A stretch of 64,000 nucleotides of DNA from Phytopseudomonas argentinensis (GCF_900113905.1 NZ_FORC01000006.1:1-64000); one strand, 5' to 3'. Positions 16,998 through 25,855 are shown, counted from the first letter of the stretch. Numbers and translations: made by a program. The notes: a model not told the origin generated them from the sequence alone.

Positions 16998-17071
16998 TGG
17001 CAAGGTACTCGACAGGTGTCTCCCTCGGGCAGGAAAGAGGGTAAGGCCTTGAAAGAAGTGGACGCTGACAA

Positions 17072-17093
17072 TTACATACAAGTTCGTCTGTAA
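17072..17093. promoter_or_regulatory. Candidate TetR-family operator
   Basis: TTACA (17072-17076) and TGTAA (17089-17093) form an inverted repeat within a 22-bp A/T-rich stretch in the divergent region between the efflux gene and the TetR gene. Repressors of the AcrR/TtgR group bind similar TACAnnn...TGTA dyads. Based on symmetry and place only. Confidence 0.4.
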
Positions 17094-17157
17094 AACAAAC
17101 ATCCGTTCGAAAAAATAATTACACTCGCAGCTTCCTGAACCGATTGATTGCTGTCGT

Positions 17158-17778
17158 ATGCGCCGAACCAAAGAGCAAGCAGAGCAGACCCGCATCTCCA
17201 TACTGGCATCTGCCGAAATTCTGTTTCTGGAGAAAGGTGTCGCCCATACCAGTCTCGAACATATCGCCAAGCATGCCGGTGTGACCCGCGGCGCGGTGTA
17301 CTGGCATTTCCAGAACAAGGCCCACCTGTTCCACGACATGCTCAGTCAGGTGCGTCTGCCGCCGGAGCAACTGGCCAGCCGCCTGCTCGAAGACGCCCAG
17401 AGCGATGGCCTGCAGTCATTGCGCATGTTGTGCGTGGAGGGCATCGCCGGGATCGCCGAAGACCAGCAGAAACGGCGGATCTTCACCATCCTGCTGCATC
17501 GCTGCGAATTCACCGAGGAACTGCGCGAGGCCGAAGAGCGCCACGAGGCGTTCATCAACCAGTTCATCGACCTGTGCGAGACGATTTTCGCTCAGCCCGC
17601 CACCCAGCGGCGCCTGCGCCCAGGCATGACGCCGCGCCTGGCCGCGCGCACTCTGCACGCGCTGATCGTCGGCATGCTCAGCGACTGGCTACGCGACAAT
17701 AGCCTGTTCGATCCGCAGCAGGACGGCCCGCTGATGATCGACGGGCTGTTTCGCGGCCTGCTCAGTGACTGGTCTTAG
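17158..17778 (+). CDS. TetR/AcrR-family transcriptional repressor
   Basis: The 206-residue protein has the TetR HTH at residues 10-56 (RISILASAEILFLEKGVAHTSLEHIAKHAGVTRGAVYWHF) and a C-terminal domain of the AcrR/TtgR/MexR-type multidrug-binding repressors. These close family members repress RND or MFS pumps and release DNA when drugs bind. Being divergent from the Bcr/CflA pump, with an inverted repeat in between, it is most likely its local repressor. Its stop overlaps the 3' end of the convergent copper chaperone gene by 17 bases. Confidence 0.92.
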   Translation: MRRTKEQAEQTRISILASAEILFLEKGVAHTSLEHIAKHAGVTRGAVYWHFQNKAHLFHDMLSQVRLPPEQLASRLLEDAQSDGLQSLRMLCVEGIAGIAEDQQKRRIFTILLHRCEFTEELREAEERHEAFINQFIDLCETIFAQPATQRRLRPGMTPRLAARTLHALIVGMLSDWLRDNSLFDPQQDGPLMIDGLFRGLLSDWS

Positions 17779-17980
17779 CCGCCGGCACCGCCTCGGCCTT
17801 GTAGCCTTCGTTGATGATCGCCTCGAGCACCTGATCGACCGGGTGGGTGGTATGCACCCTGACCTCACCCGCAGCAAGATCCACCTGCACCTGCGCCGAG
17901 GCATCGATCGCCTGTACTGCGCCGGTAACGGCCTTTACGCAGTGCTCGCATGTCATGCCTTGTACCTTGAATATCTGCAT
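17762..17980 (-). CDS. copZ: CopZ-like copper chaperone (HMA domain)
   Basis: The 72-residue protein is a single heavy-metal-associated domain, with the metal-binding motif GMTCEHC (Cys at about residues 11 and 14) and a beta-alpha-beta-beta-alpha-beta length typical of CopZ/Atx1. It carries Cu(I) to the CopA ATPase or to CueR. I start it at ATG 17980 (MQIFKVQG), behind a purine-rich GGAGATAAC; the frame is open to 18082 without a ribosome site. A CueR-type promoter lies just upstream (18034-18057). Confidence 0.93.
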   Translation of the reverse strand: MQIFKVQGMTCEHCVKAVTGAVQAIDASAQVQVDLAAGEVRVHTTHPVDQVLEAIINEGYKAEAVPAAKTSH

Positions 17981-18033
17981 CGTTATCTCCTGGGCCCGCT
18001 GGGGCAGCAGTTGGTTTGCGTGATGAAGTGTCG

Positions 18034-18057
18034 AGCTTGCCATCAGGTCAAGGTCAA
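18034..18057 (-). promoter_or_regulatory. CueR-type promoter of copZ
   Basis: On the minus strand a -35 TTGACC (18052-18057) overlaps the dyad ACCTTG - 9 bp - CAAGCT (18034-18054). The copA promoter has the same half-site and spacing. MerR-family activators such as CueR bind such dyads in over-long promoter spacers. Confidence 0.65.
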
Positions 18058-18126
18058 GCCCCGGCCTTGTTGAACCCGGCAACCTCGGCCAAGCTCAGTC
18101 AAACTCAGTAACCACTTGGTCAGACC

Positions 18127-18513
18127 ATGAACCGCCTCCTGTTCTCACTGTTTCTTGCCCTGCCCCTGCCGGCGCTCGCCCAGGTGCTGCCGTCGCACGC
18201 CACCATGGGTGACGGCTACGCCGTACTGATCATCTCCCGCGAGCGCCTGGAGGTCGCCTCGCCCTGCGAGTTCGGCGTCTACCTGGAGGATCAGCTCACC
18301 GCCCGGCTGTTCCAAGGCCAGTCGGTATCGTTCAATCTGCCGCCCGGCGACGTGACCGTACGCCTGGGCCTGATCGGCAAGCAAAGCTGCCAGGCCGGGA
18401 TCACGCCCCTCGAAAGCCAGCGGCTGAGCCTGACGGCCGGCGAAATCCGCCGTTACCGCATCGCGCTCAGCCCGTCCGGGCCGTACCTGACGCCCGCGCC
18501 TTCCAGCCAGTGA
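18127..18513 (+). CDS. Small exported protein in the copper cluster
   Basis: This 128-residue protein has a clear signal peptide (MNRLLFSLFLALPLPALA, cleavage after ALA) and two cysteines in the mature part (in ASPCEFGVYL and KQSCQAGI) that could form a disulfide. The mature chain is mostly predicted beta strand with Pro/Gly turns. No domain is recognised. It lies between the CueR-type promoters of copZ and copA, reads toward copA and ends 22 bases before the copA promoter, so it is transcribed on its own or as part of the copper locus. A periplasmic function is inferred from the signal only. Confidence 0.7.
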   Translation: MNRLLFSLFLALPLPALAQVLPSHATMGDGYAVLIISRERLEVASPCEFGVYLEDQLTARLFQGQSVSFNLPPGDVTVRLGLIGKQSCQAGITPLESQRLSLTAGEIRRYRIALSPSGPYLTPAPSSQ

Positions 18514-18535
18514 TGGGGATCGACGGCCCAGGGGC

Positions 18536-18568
18536 TTGACCTTGTCCATGTGGCAAGGTTGATCCTGT
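18536..18568 (+). promoter_or_regulatory. CueR-activated promoter of copA
   Basis: -35 TTGACC (18536-18541) with the perfect dyad ACCTTG (18539-18544) - 9 bp - CAAGGT (18554-18559). The -10 is weak (about 18561-18568), as expected when the 19-20 bp spacer must be twisted by the activator. Same architecture as the known cueR-copA promoters. Confidence 0.85.
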
Positions 18569-18598
18569 GGTCATCTTCCTGGAATCACGGAGAGCGTC

Positions 18599-20983
18599 AT
18601 GCCCACCTTCGATCTGCCGATCAGCGGGATGACCTGCGCCAGTTGCGCGGGTCGCGTCGAGCGCGCCCTGCTCGGCGTGGCGCAGGTCAGCGCGGCCAGC
18701 GTCAACCTGGCCAGCGAGCGGGCGCGGGTGCAGGCGCCTGCCGAGCAATTGCCGGCGCTGGTGGCGGCCGTGCAGAAGGCCGGCTATGAGGTGCCGGGGC
18801 AAACCCTCGACCTGGCCATCACCGGCATGACCTGCGCCAGTTGCGTGGGCCGCGTCGAGCGCGCGCTGAGCCGGCTGCCGGGTGTGCTGGCGGTCAGCGT
18901 CAACCTGGCCAGCGAACGCGCCCGCGTGCAGGTGCTCGCGGACACCGACCTGCAGACGCTGCAGCAGGCCGTCAGCGCCGCAGGCTATTCGGCCAGCCCG
19001 GTGGATGTGCCGGTCATGACTGGCAGTGGCAATGATCGCCATCTGCACGCCGAGCGCTGGCGCCTGCTGCTGGCCTTGTTGCTGGCCGCGCCGCTGGTGC
19101 TGCCGATGCTGCTGACGCCATTTGGCGTGCACCTGATGCTGCCGGCCTGGGTGCAGTTCCTGCTGGCCACACCGGTGCAGTTCGTGCTCGGCGCGCGCTT
19201 CTACCGCGCGGCCTGGCGCGCGCTGCGCAGCGGCGCCGGCAACATGGACCAACTGGTGGCCCTGGGCACCAGCGCCGGTTATGGCCTGAGCCTCTATCAA
19301 TGGGCGATCACCCCGGCCGGGCAGATGCCGCATCTGTACTTCGAGGCTTCGGCGGTGATCATCGCCCTGATCCTGCTCGGCAAATACCTGGAAAGCCGTG
19401 CCAAACGCCAGGCCACCGGCGCCATCCGCGCCCTGCAGGCGCTACGCCCCGATGAGGCCACACGGCTGCGCGACGGCGTCGAACAGCGGGTAGCCGTCAG
19501 CGCGCTAAGCGTGGGCGATCAGGTGCTGGTCAAGCCCGGTGAACGCTTCGCGGTCGATGGCAAGGTACTGGACGGCAACAGTCACGCCGATGAGGCGCTG
19601 ATAAGCGGGGAAAGCCTGCCCCAGGCCAAGGCGCCGGGTGATCGGGTGACCGCAGGCGCGATCAATGGCGAGGGACGTCTGCTGATCGAGACCACCGCCC
19701 TCGGCGCGGAAACCGTGCTGTCGCGGATCATTCGCCTGGTCGAGGACGCACAGGCCGCCAAGGCGCCGATCCAGAAACTGGTGGACCGGGTCAGCCAGGT
19801 CTTCGTGCCGGTGGTGCTGCTGATCGCCCTGCTTACCCTGCTCACCTGGCTGGCCCTGGGCGCCGGTGTCGAACAGGCGCTGCTCAATGCCGTGGCCGTG
19901 CTGGTGATCGCCTGCCCCTGCGCCCTGGGCCTGGCCACGCCTACGGCGATCATGGCCGGTACCGGCGTGGCGGCCCGACATGGCATCCTGATCAAGGACG
20001 CCGAAGCCCTGGAAGTGGCCCATGACGTCAGCGTGGTGGCCTTCGACAAGACCGGCACCCTGACCTCCGGCGCTCCGCGAGTCGCCCATCTGCAAAGCGT
20101 CGCGATCGACGAACGCGAGGCACTGCGCCTGGCCGGTACCTTGCAGCAAGGCAGTGAACATCCCCTGGCCAAGGCGGTGCTACAGGGCTGCCAGGAGGCC
20201 GAACTGGCACTTCCGCCTGTCAGCGCCAGCCAGGCCCTGGCCGGTCGCGGCATCGCCGGGCAGGTCGAGGGGCGCACCCTGCAGCTCGGCAATCGTCGTC
20301 TGCTGCAGGAAAGCGGCGCTACCGAGCCGGCCGAACTGGCTGCTGCCGCCCATCGCTGGGAGGCCGAAGGCCGTACCCTGTCCTGGCTGATCGAACAGGG
20401 GGCCGCGCCGCGGGTGCTCGCCCTGTTCGCCTTTGGCGACACCTTGAAGGACGGCGCCCGTGCGGCGATTAGCGAGCTTGGCAGACGACATATCACCAGC
20501 CACCTGATCAGCGGCGACAATCAGGGCAGTGCCAGGGCAGTTGCAAGCCAGTTGGGCATCGACTCGGTGCACGCTCAGGTACTACCGGCAGACAAGGCGC
20601 GTATCGTCAGCGAGCTGAAAGAAAATGGCGTGGTGGCCATGGTCGGTGACGGCATCAACGATGCCCCGGCCCTGGCGGCGGCCCATGTCGGCATTGCCAT
20701 GGGCGGCGGCACCGACGTGGCCATGCAGGCCGCCGGGATCACCCTGATGCGCGGCGACCCGCGGCTGGTGCCCGCCGCCCTAGATATCGCCCGGCGCACC
20801 TACGCGAAGATCCGCCAGAATCTGTTCTGGGCGTTCATCTACAACTTGGTGGGCATTCCCCTGGCAGCCTCCGGGCTGCTCGACCCGATGCTCGCCGGCG
20901 CGGCCATGGCGCTGTCGAGCGTCAGTGTGGTGAGCAACGCCCTGCTGCTGAACACTTGGCGCCCGCGCCATGTCGAGGACTAA
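18599..20983 (+). CDS. copA: Cu(I)-exporting P-type ATPase
   Basis: The 794-residue P1B-type pump moves Cu(I) from cytoplasm to periplasm. Two N-terminal HMA domains carry GMTCASC (Cys 13/16 and 79/82). The membrane metal site is CPC (439-441) in helix 6, and the catalytic DKTGT has the phosphorylated Asp at about 483; the HP motif (SEHPLAKA) and GDGINDAP hinge are intact. The promoter is CueR-type and cueR follows four bases after the stop, so regulator and pump are cotranscribed. The ortholog in pseudomonads is also called cueA. Confidence 0.96.
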   Translation: MPTFDLPISGMTCASCAGRVERALLGVAQVSAASVNLASERARVQAPAEQLPALVAAVQKAGYEVPGQTLDLAITGMTCASCVGRVERALSRLPGVLAVSVNLASERARVQVLADTDLQTLQQAVSAAGYSASPVDVPVMTGSGNDRHLHAERWRLLLALLLAAPLVLPMLLTPFGVHLMLPAWVQFLLATPVQFVLGARFYRAAWRALRSGAGNMDQLVALGTSAGYGLSLYQWAITPAGQMPHLYFEASAVIIALILLGKYLESRAKRQATGAIRALQALRPDEATRLRDGVEQRVAVSALSVGDQVLVKPGERFAVDGKVLDGNSHADEALISGESLPQAKAPGDRVTAGAINGEGRLLIETTALGAETVLSRIIRLVEDAQAAKAPIQKLVDRVSQVFVPVVLLIALLTLLTWLALGAGVEQALLNAVAVLVIACPCALGLATPTAIMAGTGVAARHGILIKDAEALEVAHDVSVVAFDKTGTLTSGAPRVAHLQSVAIDEREALRLAGTLQQGSEHPLAKAVLQGCQEAELALPPVSASQALAGRGIAGQVEGRTLQLGNRRLLQESGATEPAELAAAAHRWEAEGRTLSWLIEQGAAPRVLALFAFGDTLKDGARAAISELGRRHITSHLISGDNQGSARAVASQLGIDSVHAQVLPADKARIVSELKENGVVAMVGDGINDAPALAAAHVGIAMGGGTDVAMQAAGITLMRGDPRLVPAALDIARRTYAKIRQNLFWAFIYNLVGIPLAASGLLDPMLAGAAMALSSVSVVSNALLLNTWRPRHVED

Positions 20984-20987
20984 TGCG

Positions 20988-21419
20988 ATGAATATCGGCC
21001 AGGCCGCCAAGCACACCGGGCTCAGCGCCAAGATGATCCGTTACTACGAAGCCATCGGCCTGCTGCCCAGCGCTGGGCGCAGTGAAAGTGGCTACCGCCA
21101 GTACGGCGACGACGACCTGCAGCGCCTGCGCTTCATTCGCCGCGCCCGCGACCTGGGCTTCTCGCTGGCCGAGTCGGGCCGGCTGCTGGCGCTCTGGCAC
21201 GACCGCGAGCGGGCCAGCGCCGACGTCAAGGCCCTGGCGGTGGAACATATCGAGGCGCTCAACGGCAAGATCGCCGAGCTCGAGGCCCTGCGCGACACCC
21301 TGCAGAACCTGGTCGATCACTGCCAGGGCGATCACCGCCCCGACTGTCCGATCCTCGAGGATCTGCAGGCCGGAAGCAGCTGCTGTCAGCCCGCCGCAGC
21401 GCCCAGGGCAAGCCGCTGA
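20988..21419 (+). CDS. cueR: CueR, copper-responsive MerR-family activator
   Basis: The 143-residue regulator begins MNIGQAAKHTGLSAKMIRYYEAIGLL, a MerR HTH, followed by the dimerisation helix and the metal loop CQGDHRPDCPILEDL with cysteines spaced as the two Cu(I) ligands of CueR, then an SSCC tail. It activates copA and probably copZ through the 9-bp-spaced dyads. I chose the ATG at 20988; an in-frame ATG at 20970 lies inside copA. Its 3' end overlaps the convergent HAD gene by 34 bases. Confidence 0.94.
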   Translation: MNIGQAAKHTGLSAKMIRYYEAIGLLPSAGRSESGYRQYGDDDLQRLRFIRRARDLGFSLAESGRLLALWHDRERASADVKALAVEHIEALNGKIAELEALRDTLQNLVDHCQGDHRPDCPILEDLQAGSSCCQPAAAPRASR

Positions 21420-21991
21420 AGGGCCACGCAGTCAGCGACGAAGTGATCGCTGAGTTCCGGCCAGGGATTGCTGGGCAGGTTGACCAGCACCGTGGCAGTG
21501 CCAGCAGCGCGGCCACAGGCCAGGTCGTGGCGATGATCGCCGACCATGACCATATGCTCGGGTGCGACCTGCCAGCGTTCGGCCAGGCGCAGCAGGCCAC
21601 CGGGGTCGGGCTTGGGCGGCGCTTCGTCACGGCCGAGAATGTCATCCGGCGCGAAGCAGTCATCCAGGCCGATGGCTTGCAGGGTCAGCAGCGCCAGCTC
21701 GCGGGCATTGCGGGTGAGGATGCCCAGGCGCAGGCCGCGGGCATGCAGGCTACGCACCAGGGCCACGGCACCGGCGGCCGGGCGTGAGGCAATGGCCAGT
21801 TCACGCTCGTGCTCCAGCAACCAGGCGTGCTTGGCCTTAGACACCTCGGCTGGCAAGGCGGCCAGGTGATGGAGGATGTCGTCGTCGGGCGGAATGTCCA
21901 GCGCCACGCGGATGGCGGCGAAATCGTGCACGGCGATGGTCAGGGTGCCGTCCATGTCGAAAACCCAATGGGTGTAGCGCTGCAGGCTCAT
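21386..21991 (-). CDS. HAD-superfamily phosphatase
   Basis: The protein (201 residues from ATG 21991) has HAD motif I DMDGTLT (nucleophile Asp in HWVFDMDGTLT), motif II in ILTRNA, the lysine of motif III in PPKPDP and motif IV GDHRHD. It is a subfamily IA, phosphoglycolate-phosphatase-like enzyme with a small helical cap. Such proteins dephosphorylate small metabolites; the substrate is not apparent. The frame opens six residues earlier at 22009, but MSLQRYTHW fits relatives better. Confidence 0.9.
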   Translation of the reverse strand: MSLQRYTHWVFDMDGTLTIAVHDFAAIRVALDIPPDDDILHHLAALPAEVSKAKHAWLLEHERELAIASRPAAGAVALVRSLHARGLRLGILTRNARELALLTLQAIGLDDCFAPDDILGRDEAPPKPDPGGLLRLAERWQVAPEHMVMVGDHRHDLACGRAAGTATVLVNLPSNPWPELSDHFVADCVALQRLALGAAAG

Positions 21992-22065
21992 CGCCCCTCC
22001 GGCAAGCATGGATTCGAGGCCGCAGCATACCTGCTCGCTAGCGGATGATCACGATCCCGCACGCC

Positions 22066-22935
22066 TCAGCGCCAGTCCTCACGAAGGCGGATCAATCCCT
22101 CCTGGGCCACCGAAGCCACCAGCTGGCCCTGGCGGTTGAACACGCTACCGCGGGAGAAGCCGCGGGCGTTGCCGGCCCAGGGGCTGTCCATGGCGTAGAG
22201 CAGCCAGTCGTCCATGCGCAGGTTGCCGTGGAACCAGATGGAGTGATCGAGGCTGGCCACCTGCATGAACTTCTGCCACACCGACACGCCGTGGGGCAGC
22301 ATCGAGGTGGTCAGCAGGTTGAAGTCCGAGGCGTAGCCCAGCAGATACTTGTGGATCGCCGGAGTGTCCGGCAGCTCGCCATCGGCGCGAAACCACACGT
22401 ACTTGACCGGCTCACTCACCTGCGGCGCAAAGGGATTGTCGACCGCCACCGGGCGGATCTCGATGGGCTTGTCGAACAGCACTCGCTCGCGCACCCGGGG
22501 CGGCAGCGAATCTGCCACCTGGCTGGCCAGCTCGGTTTCCGAACGCAGGCCTTCGGGCCCCGGGACGTCGGGCATCTGTGCCTGGTGGTGGAGGCCTTCT
22601 TCCTGGTACTGGAACGAGGCGCTGCAGGTGAAGATCGCCTTGCCCTTCTGCACCGCCGTCACCCGCCGTGTGCTGAAGCTGCCGCCGTCACGCACACGGT
22701 CGACCTGATAGACCACCGGCAGCGCAGCATCGCCGGGGCGCAGGAAGTAGCCATGCAGCGAATGCACATGGCGGTCGGCCTCGACCGTCTGGGTAGCCGC
22801 CGACACGCACTGGCCAAGCACCTGACCACCAAAGAGCTGGCGAAAGCCCAGATCCTGGCTGACGCCCCGGAACAGGTTTTCCTCGATGGCCTCCAGGCTC
22901 AGCAGTGCCACCAACTCTTGCAGGACTTGACTCAT
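22066..22935 (-). CDS. tesB: Acyl-CoA thioesterase II
   Basis: The 289-residue, double-hotdog thioesterase hydrolyses medium- and long-chain acyl-CoA to free acid. The sequence has the TesB landmarks: an N-terminal LLSLEAIEENLFRG, GQVLGQ near residue 35, and the C-terminal SLDHSIWFH segment with the catalytic Asp/Gln/Thr region. Length equals E. coli TesB. It stands alone, with a GNAT gene upstream on the same strand 121 bases away; no terminator was seen. Confidence 0.96.
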   Translation of the reverse strand: MSQVLQELVALLSLEAIEENLFRGVSQDLGFRQLFGGQVLGQCVSAATQTVEADRHVHSLHGYFLRPGDAALPVVYQVDRVRDGGSFSTRRVTAVQKGKAIFTCSASFQYQEEGLHHQAQMPDVPGPEGLRSETELASQVADSLPPRVRERVLFDKPIEIRPVAVDNPFAPQVSEPVKYVWFRADGELPDTPAIHKYLLGYASDFNLLTTSMLPHGVSVWQKFMQVASLDHSIWFHGNLRMDDWLLYAMDSPWAGNARGFSRGSVFNRQGQLVASVAQEGLIRLREDWR

Positions 22936-23056
22936 AAGCGATCTCCACGGGCCCTGTTAGGGGCAATGCTGCGACCCGCGCGGGCTGCGCGGACGGTGAA
23001 TGGTAATGCCTTTGCCGGCGCTCAGGAATCGCATGATGGCGAGGCATGCGACAGGC

Positions 23057-23611
23057 TCAGTCCCGCTTCGGCCATTCATCCCGGGGGATTTCGTACAGCA
23101 CGTGCCGACACAGCGGATGCTCAGGCGCCAGCGCCGGGTGCTCGAACTCGCTGCTCAGCTGCATGCCGATTGCCTGCATCACCCGCTGCGACGGGGTGTT
23201 GGTCAGGGTGGTGAACGCTACCACCCGATCAAGCGCCAGCTGCGTGAAGGCAAACTCCAGCGAGGCCCGCGCCGCTTCCTGGGCAAGGCCCAGCCCCCAG
23301 AATGCCGGCAGCAGACGCCAGCCGATCTCCACTGCCGGTGTGAAACTTGCCTCGAAGCCGACATGAGCCAGCCCGGTCATGCCGACGAAGCGCCCATCCT
23401 CGCGTTGCCACAGCGACCAGAAGGTGAAACCGTGCTGCGCCATATGCTGTTGCAGTCGGGAGAGCAGCGCTCCGCTCTGCTCGCGGTTCAACGGCGCCGG
23501 AAAATAGCGCATCACCGCCGGGTCCGCGCACAACGCGGCCAGCTCGTCCAGATCCTCGTCACGCCAGGCGCGCAGGTGCAGGCGCGGCGTCTGTAGCTCG
23601 GTCACATCCAT
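23057..23611 (-). CDS. GNAT-family N-acetyltransferase (RimJ/RimL-like)
   Basis: A 184-residue acetyltransferase of the Acetyltransf_3 group: starts with LQTPRLHLRAWRDEDLDELAALC, then strands and the acetyl-CoA loop region around IGWRLLPAFWGLGLAQEA (residues about 95-115), and ends with the typical GMQLSSEFEHPALAP. Relatives acetylate ribosomal protein N-termini, but many of these proteins have unknown substrates. It is divergent from the histone-deacetylase-like gene, with 49 bases between starts. Confidence 0.88.
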   Translation of the reverse strand: MDVTELQTPRLHLRAWRDEDLDELAALCADPAVMRYFPAPLNREQSGALLSRLQQHMAQHGFTFWSLWQREDGRFVGMTGLAHVGFEASFTPAVEIGWRLLPAFWGLGLAQEAARASLEFAFTQLALDRVVAFTTLTNTPSQRVMQAIGMQLSSEFEHPALAPEHPLCRHVLYEIPRDEWPKRD

Positions 23612-23660
23612 TGCGCTTCTCGTGCATACTGCCCAGGGTTCACCCGATGACCGTCATTGT

Positions 23661-24581
23661 ATGCCCCTGCCGCTGATCTACCACGACGATTACAGCCCGC
23701 CGTTTCCACAGGGCCATCGCTTCCCGATGGATAAATTCCGCTTGCTGCGTGACCACCTGGTGGATAGCGGGCTGACCCGGGACGAGGACTTGCTGCGCCC
23801 GGACATCTGCCCAGCCGATACGCTCGCCTTATGCCACTGCCCGTCCTATATCGAGCGTTACCTGAGCGGCGAGCTGAGCCATGAAGATCAGCGCCGCCTT
23901 GGCTTGCCGTGGAGCCCGGAGCTGGCGCGGCGTACCGTACGCGCCGTGGGCGGCTCGCTGCTGGCCACCGAGCAGGCGCTGCAGCACGGCCTGGCCTGCC
24001 ACCTGGCCGGCGGCACTCACCACGCCCACTACGATTACCCGGCGGGGTTCTGCATCTTCAACGACCTGGCGGTGATCGCCCGCTACCTGCTGGAAACCGG
24101 GCAGGCCGGGCGTGTGCTGATCTTCGATTGCGACGTGCACCAGGGCGACGGCACCGCGCGCCTGCTCGAGCAGGTGCCCGATGCGATCACCGTGTCCCTG
24201 CATTGCGAACAGAACTATCCGGCGCGCAAGGCGCAAAGCGACTGGGACATCCCCCTGCCGCGCGGCATGGACGATGCCGACTACCTCAAGGTGGTCAACG
24301 ACACCCTGGGGTACCTGTTGGCGCTGTACCAGCCCGATATCGTGCTTTACGACGCTGGCGTCGACGTGCACCAGGACGATGCCCTGGGCTACCTGCAACT
24401 CACCGACGCCGGCGTCGCCGCCCGCGACGAGGCCGTGCTCAACCACTGCCTGGGTCGCGACATTCCGGTGGTCGGGGTGATCGGCGGCGGCTACAGCAAG
24501 GACCGCCACGCCCTGGCCCGACGCCACGGCATCCTTCACCACAGCGCTGCGCGGGTATGGCAGCAGCGAGGGCTCGGGTAA
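23661..24581 (+). CDS. Histone deacetylase-like zinc amidohydrolase
   Basis: The 306-residue protein is a class II-type HDAC/acetylpolyamine amidohydrolase fold. Visible active-site parts are GGTHHAHYDYPAGFCIFND (charge-relay histidines and tyrosine region), CDVHQGDG (zinc ligands Asp, His) and DAGVDVHQDD (second zinc Asp). Substrates of bacterial homologues include acetylated polyamines or acetoin-type molecules; this one is a short stand-alone form. Start ATG 23661 (MPLPLIYHDDYSPPF) is the conserved one; the frame opens earlier at 23622. It precedes the flavoprotein gene by 29 bases. Confidence 0.92.
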   Translation: MPLPLIYHDDYSPPFPQGHRFPMDKFRLLRDHLVDSGLTRDEDLLRPDICPADTLALCHCPSYIERYLSGELSHEDQRRLGLPWSPELARRTVRAVGGSLLATEQALQHGLACHLAGGTHHAHYDYPAGFCIFNDLAVIARYLLETGQAGRVLIFDCDVHQGDGTARLLEQVPDAITVSLHCEQNYPARKAQSDWDIPLPRGMDDADYLKVVNDTLGYLLALYQPDIVLYDAGVDVHQDDALGYLQLTDAGVAARDEAVLNHCLGRDIPVVGVIGGGYSKDRHALARRHGILHHSAARVWQQRGLG

Positions 24582-24610
24582 ACTTCGCTCTTTGCCCTGC
24601 CGACGCCGCC

Positions 24611-25855
24611 ATGACCCACCCCTCCACGCCCATCGCCCACTCGGTCGCCATCATCGGCGGCGGCCCCGCCGGCCTGATGGCCGCCGAAACCCTGGCGCTC
24701 GCCGGTGTGCGGGTCGACCTCTACGACGCCATGCCTTCGCTGGGCCGCAAGTTTCTGCTGGCAGGCGTCGGCGGTATGAACATCACCCATTCCGAGCCTT
24801 ACCCGGCCTTCGTCGCCCGCTACAACGAACGCCGAGGGCAGATCGACAGGCTGCTGCAAGGCTTCGATGCCGATGCCCTGCGCCAGTGGATCCACGGCCT
24901 GGGCATCGATACTTTCGTCGGCACTTCGGGTCGGGTGTTCCCCACCGACATGAAAGCCGCGCCGCTGCTGCGCGCCTGGCTCAAGCGCCTGCGCGAGGCG
25001 GGCGTGCAACTGCATACCCGGCATCGCTGGCTGGGCTGGAACGACGACGGCAGCCTGCGCATGGCCAGCCAGGACGCTGAGCACGCGGTGCACGCCGATG
25101 CCGTGCTACTGGCCCTGGGCGGCGGCAGTTGGCCGCGGCTCGGCTCCGACGGTAGCTGGGTGGCGCCTCTGCAGCAGGCTGGCGTACCGGTGGCGCCGCT
25201 GCAACCGAGCAATTGCGGATTCGATGTGGCCGCCTGGAGCCCGTTGCTGCGCGAAAAATTCGCCGGTGCACCGCTGAAGAACGTGGCGTTGGGTTTGCCA
25301 GACGAAGCGTCACGACCGGGCGAATTCGTGCTCACCGCCACCGGTATCGAAGGCAGCCTGGTGTACGCCCTGTCCGCCGGGATTCGCCAGCGCATCAATA
25401 GCGACGGCAGCTGCACGGTGTATCTGGACCTGCTGCCACAACGCAGCGAGGAAGCCCTCGGCAAGTCCCTGAGCAAGCCCCGCGGCTCCCACTCCATGGC
25501 CAAGCATCTGCATCGCCAGGCCGGCCTGGATGGCGTCAAGGCGGCGCTGCTGCGTGAGCTGACGCCTGCCGAGCAGTTCGCCGATCCCCAGCGCCTCGCT
25601 GCCGCCATCAAGGCGCTGCCGATCACCCTGTGCCGGCCACGTCCCATCGAAGAAGCGATCAGCAGCGCCGGTGGCGTGCCTTTCGAAGCCCTCGACGACA
25701 ACCTGATGCTGAGCGCCCTGCCTGGCACTTTCTGCGCCGGCGAAATGCTCGACTGGGAGGCGCCCACCGGCGGCTACCTGCTCACCGCCTGTTTCGCCAG
25801 CGGCCGCGTGGCCGGCCAGGGCATGCTGCGCTGGCTGCAGGCCGGCACCCGTTAA
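24611..25855 (+). CDS. NAD(P)/FAD-dependent oxidoreductase, TIGR03862-type flavoprotein
   Basis: Starting at ATG 24611, the 414-residue product has an N-terminal Rossmann motif (VAIIGGGPAGLMAAETLALAG), the HI0933/BaiN-like GGVGGMNITHSEPYP region, and a C-terminal FAD-binding segment (PGTFCAGEMLDWEAPTGGYLLTACFASG). The family is conserved in proteobacteria; its reaction is unknown. The open frame extends back to 23909 over the deacetylase gene in another frame; that extension is an artefact. It shares a 3' neighbour (VOC protein) 21 bases downstream, so the HDAC-like, flavoprotein and VOC genes probably form one operon. Confidence 0.92.
   Translation: MTHPSTPIAHSVAIIGGGPAGLMAAETLALAGVRVDLYDAMPSLGRKFLLAGVGGMNITHSEPYPAFVARYNERRGQIDRLLQGFDADALRQWIHGLGIDTFVGTSGRVFPTDMKAAPLLRAWLKRLREAGVQLHTRHRWLGWNDDGSLRMASQDAEHAVHADAVLLALGGGSWPRLGSDGSWVAPLQQAGVPVAPLQPSNCGFDVAAWSPLLREKFAGAPLKNVALGLPDEASRPGEFVLTATGIEGSLVYALSAGIRQRINSDGSCTVYLDLLPQRSEEALGKSLSKPRGSHSMAKHLHRQAGLDGVKAALLRELTPAEQFADPQRLAAAIKALPITLCRPRPIEEAISSAGGVPFEALDDNLMLSALPGTFCAGEMLDWEAPTGGYLLTACFASGRVAGQGMLRWLQAGTR

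Noticed and set aside
23909..24610. 5' extension of the flavoprotein frame
   Set aside because: It overlaps the histone-deacetylase-like gene in another frame and has no family match; the real start is 24611.
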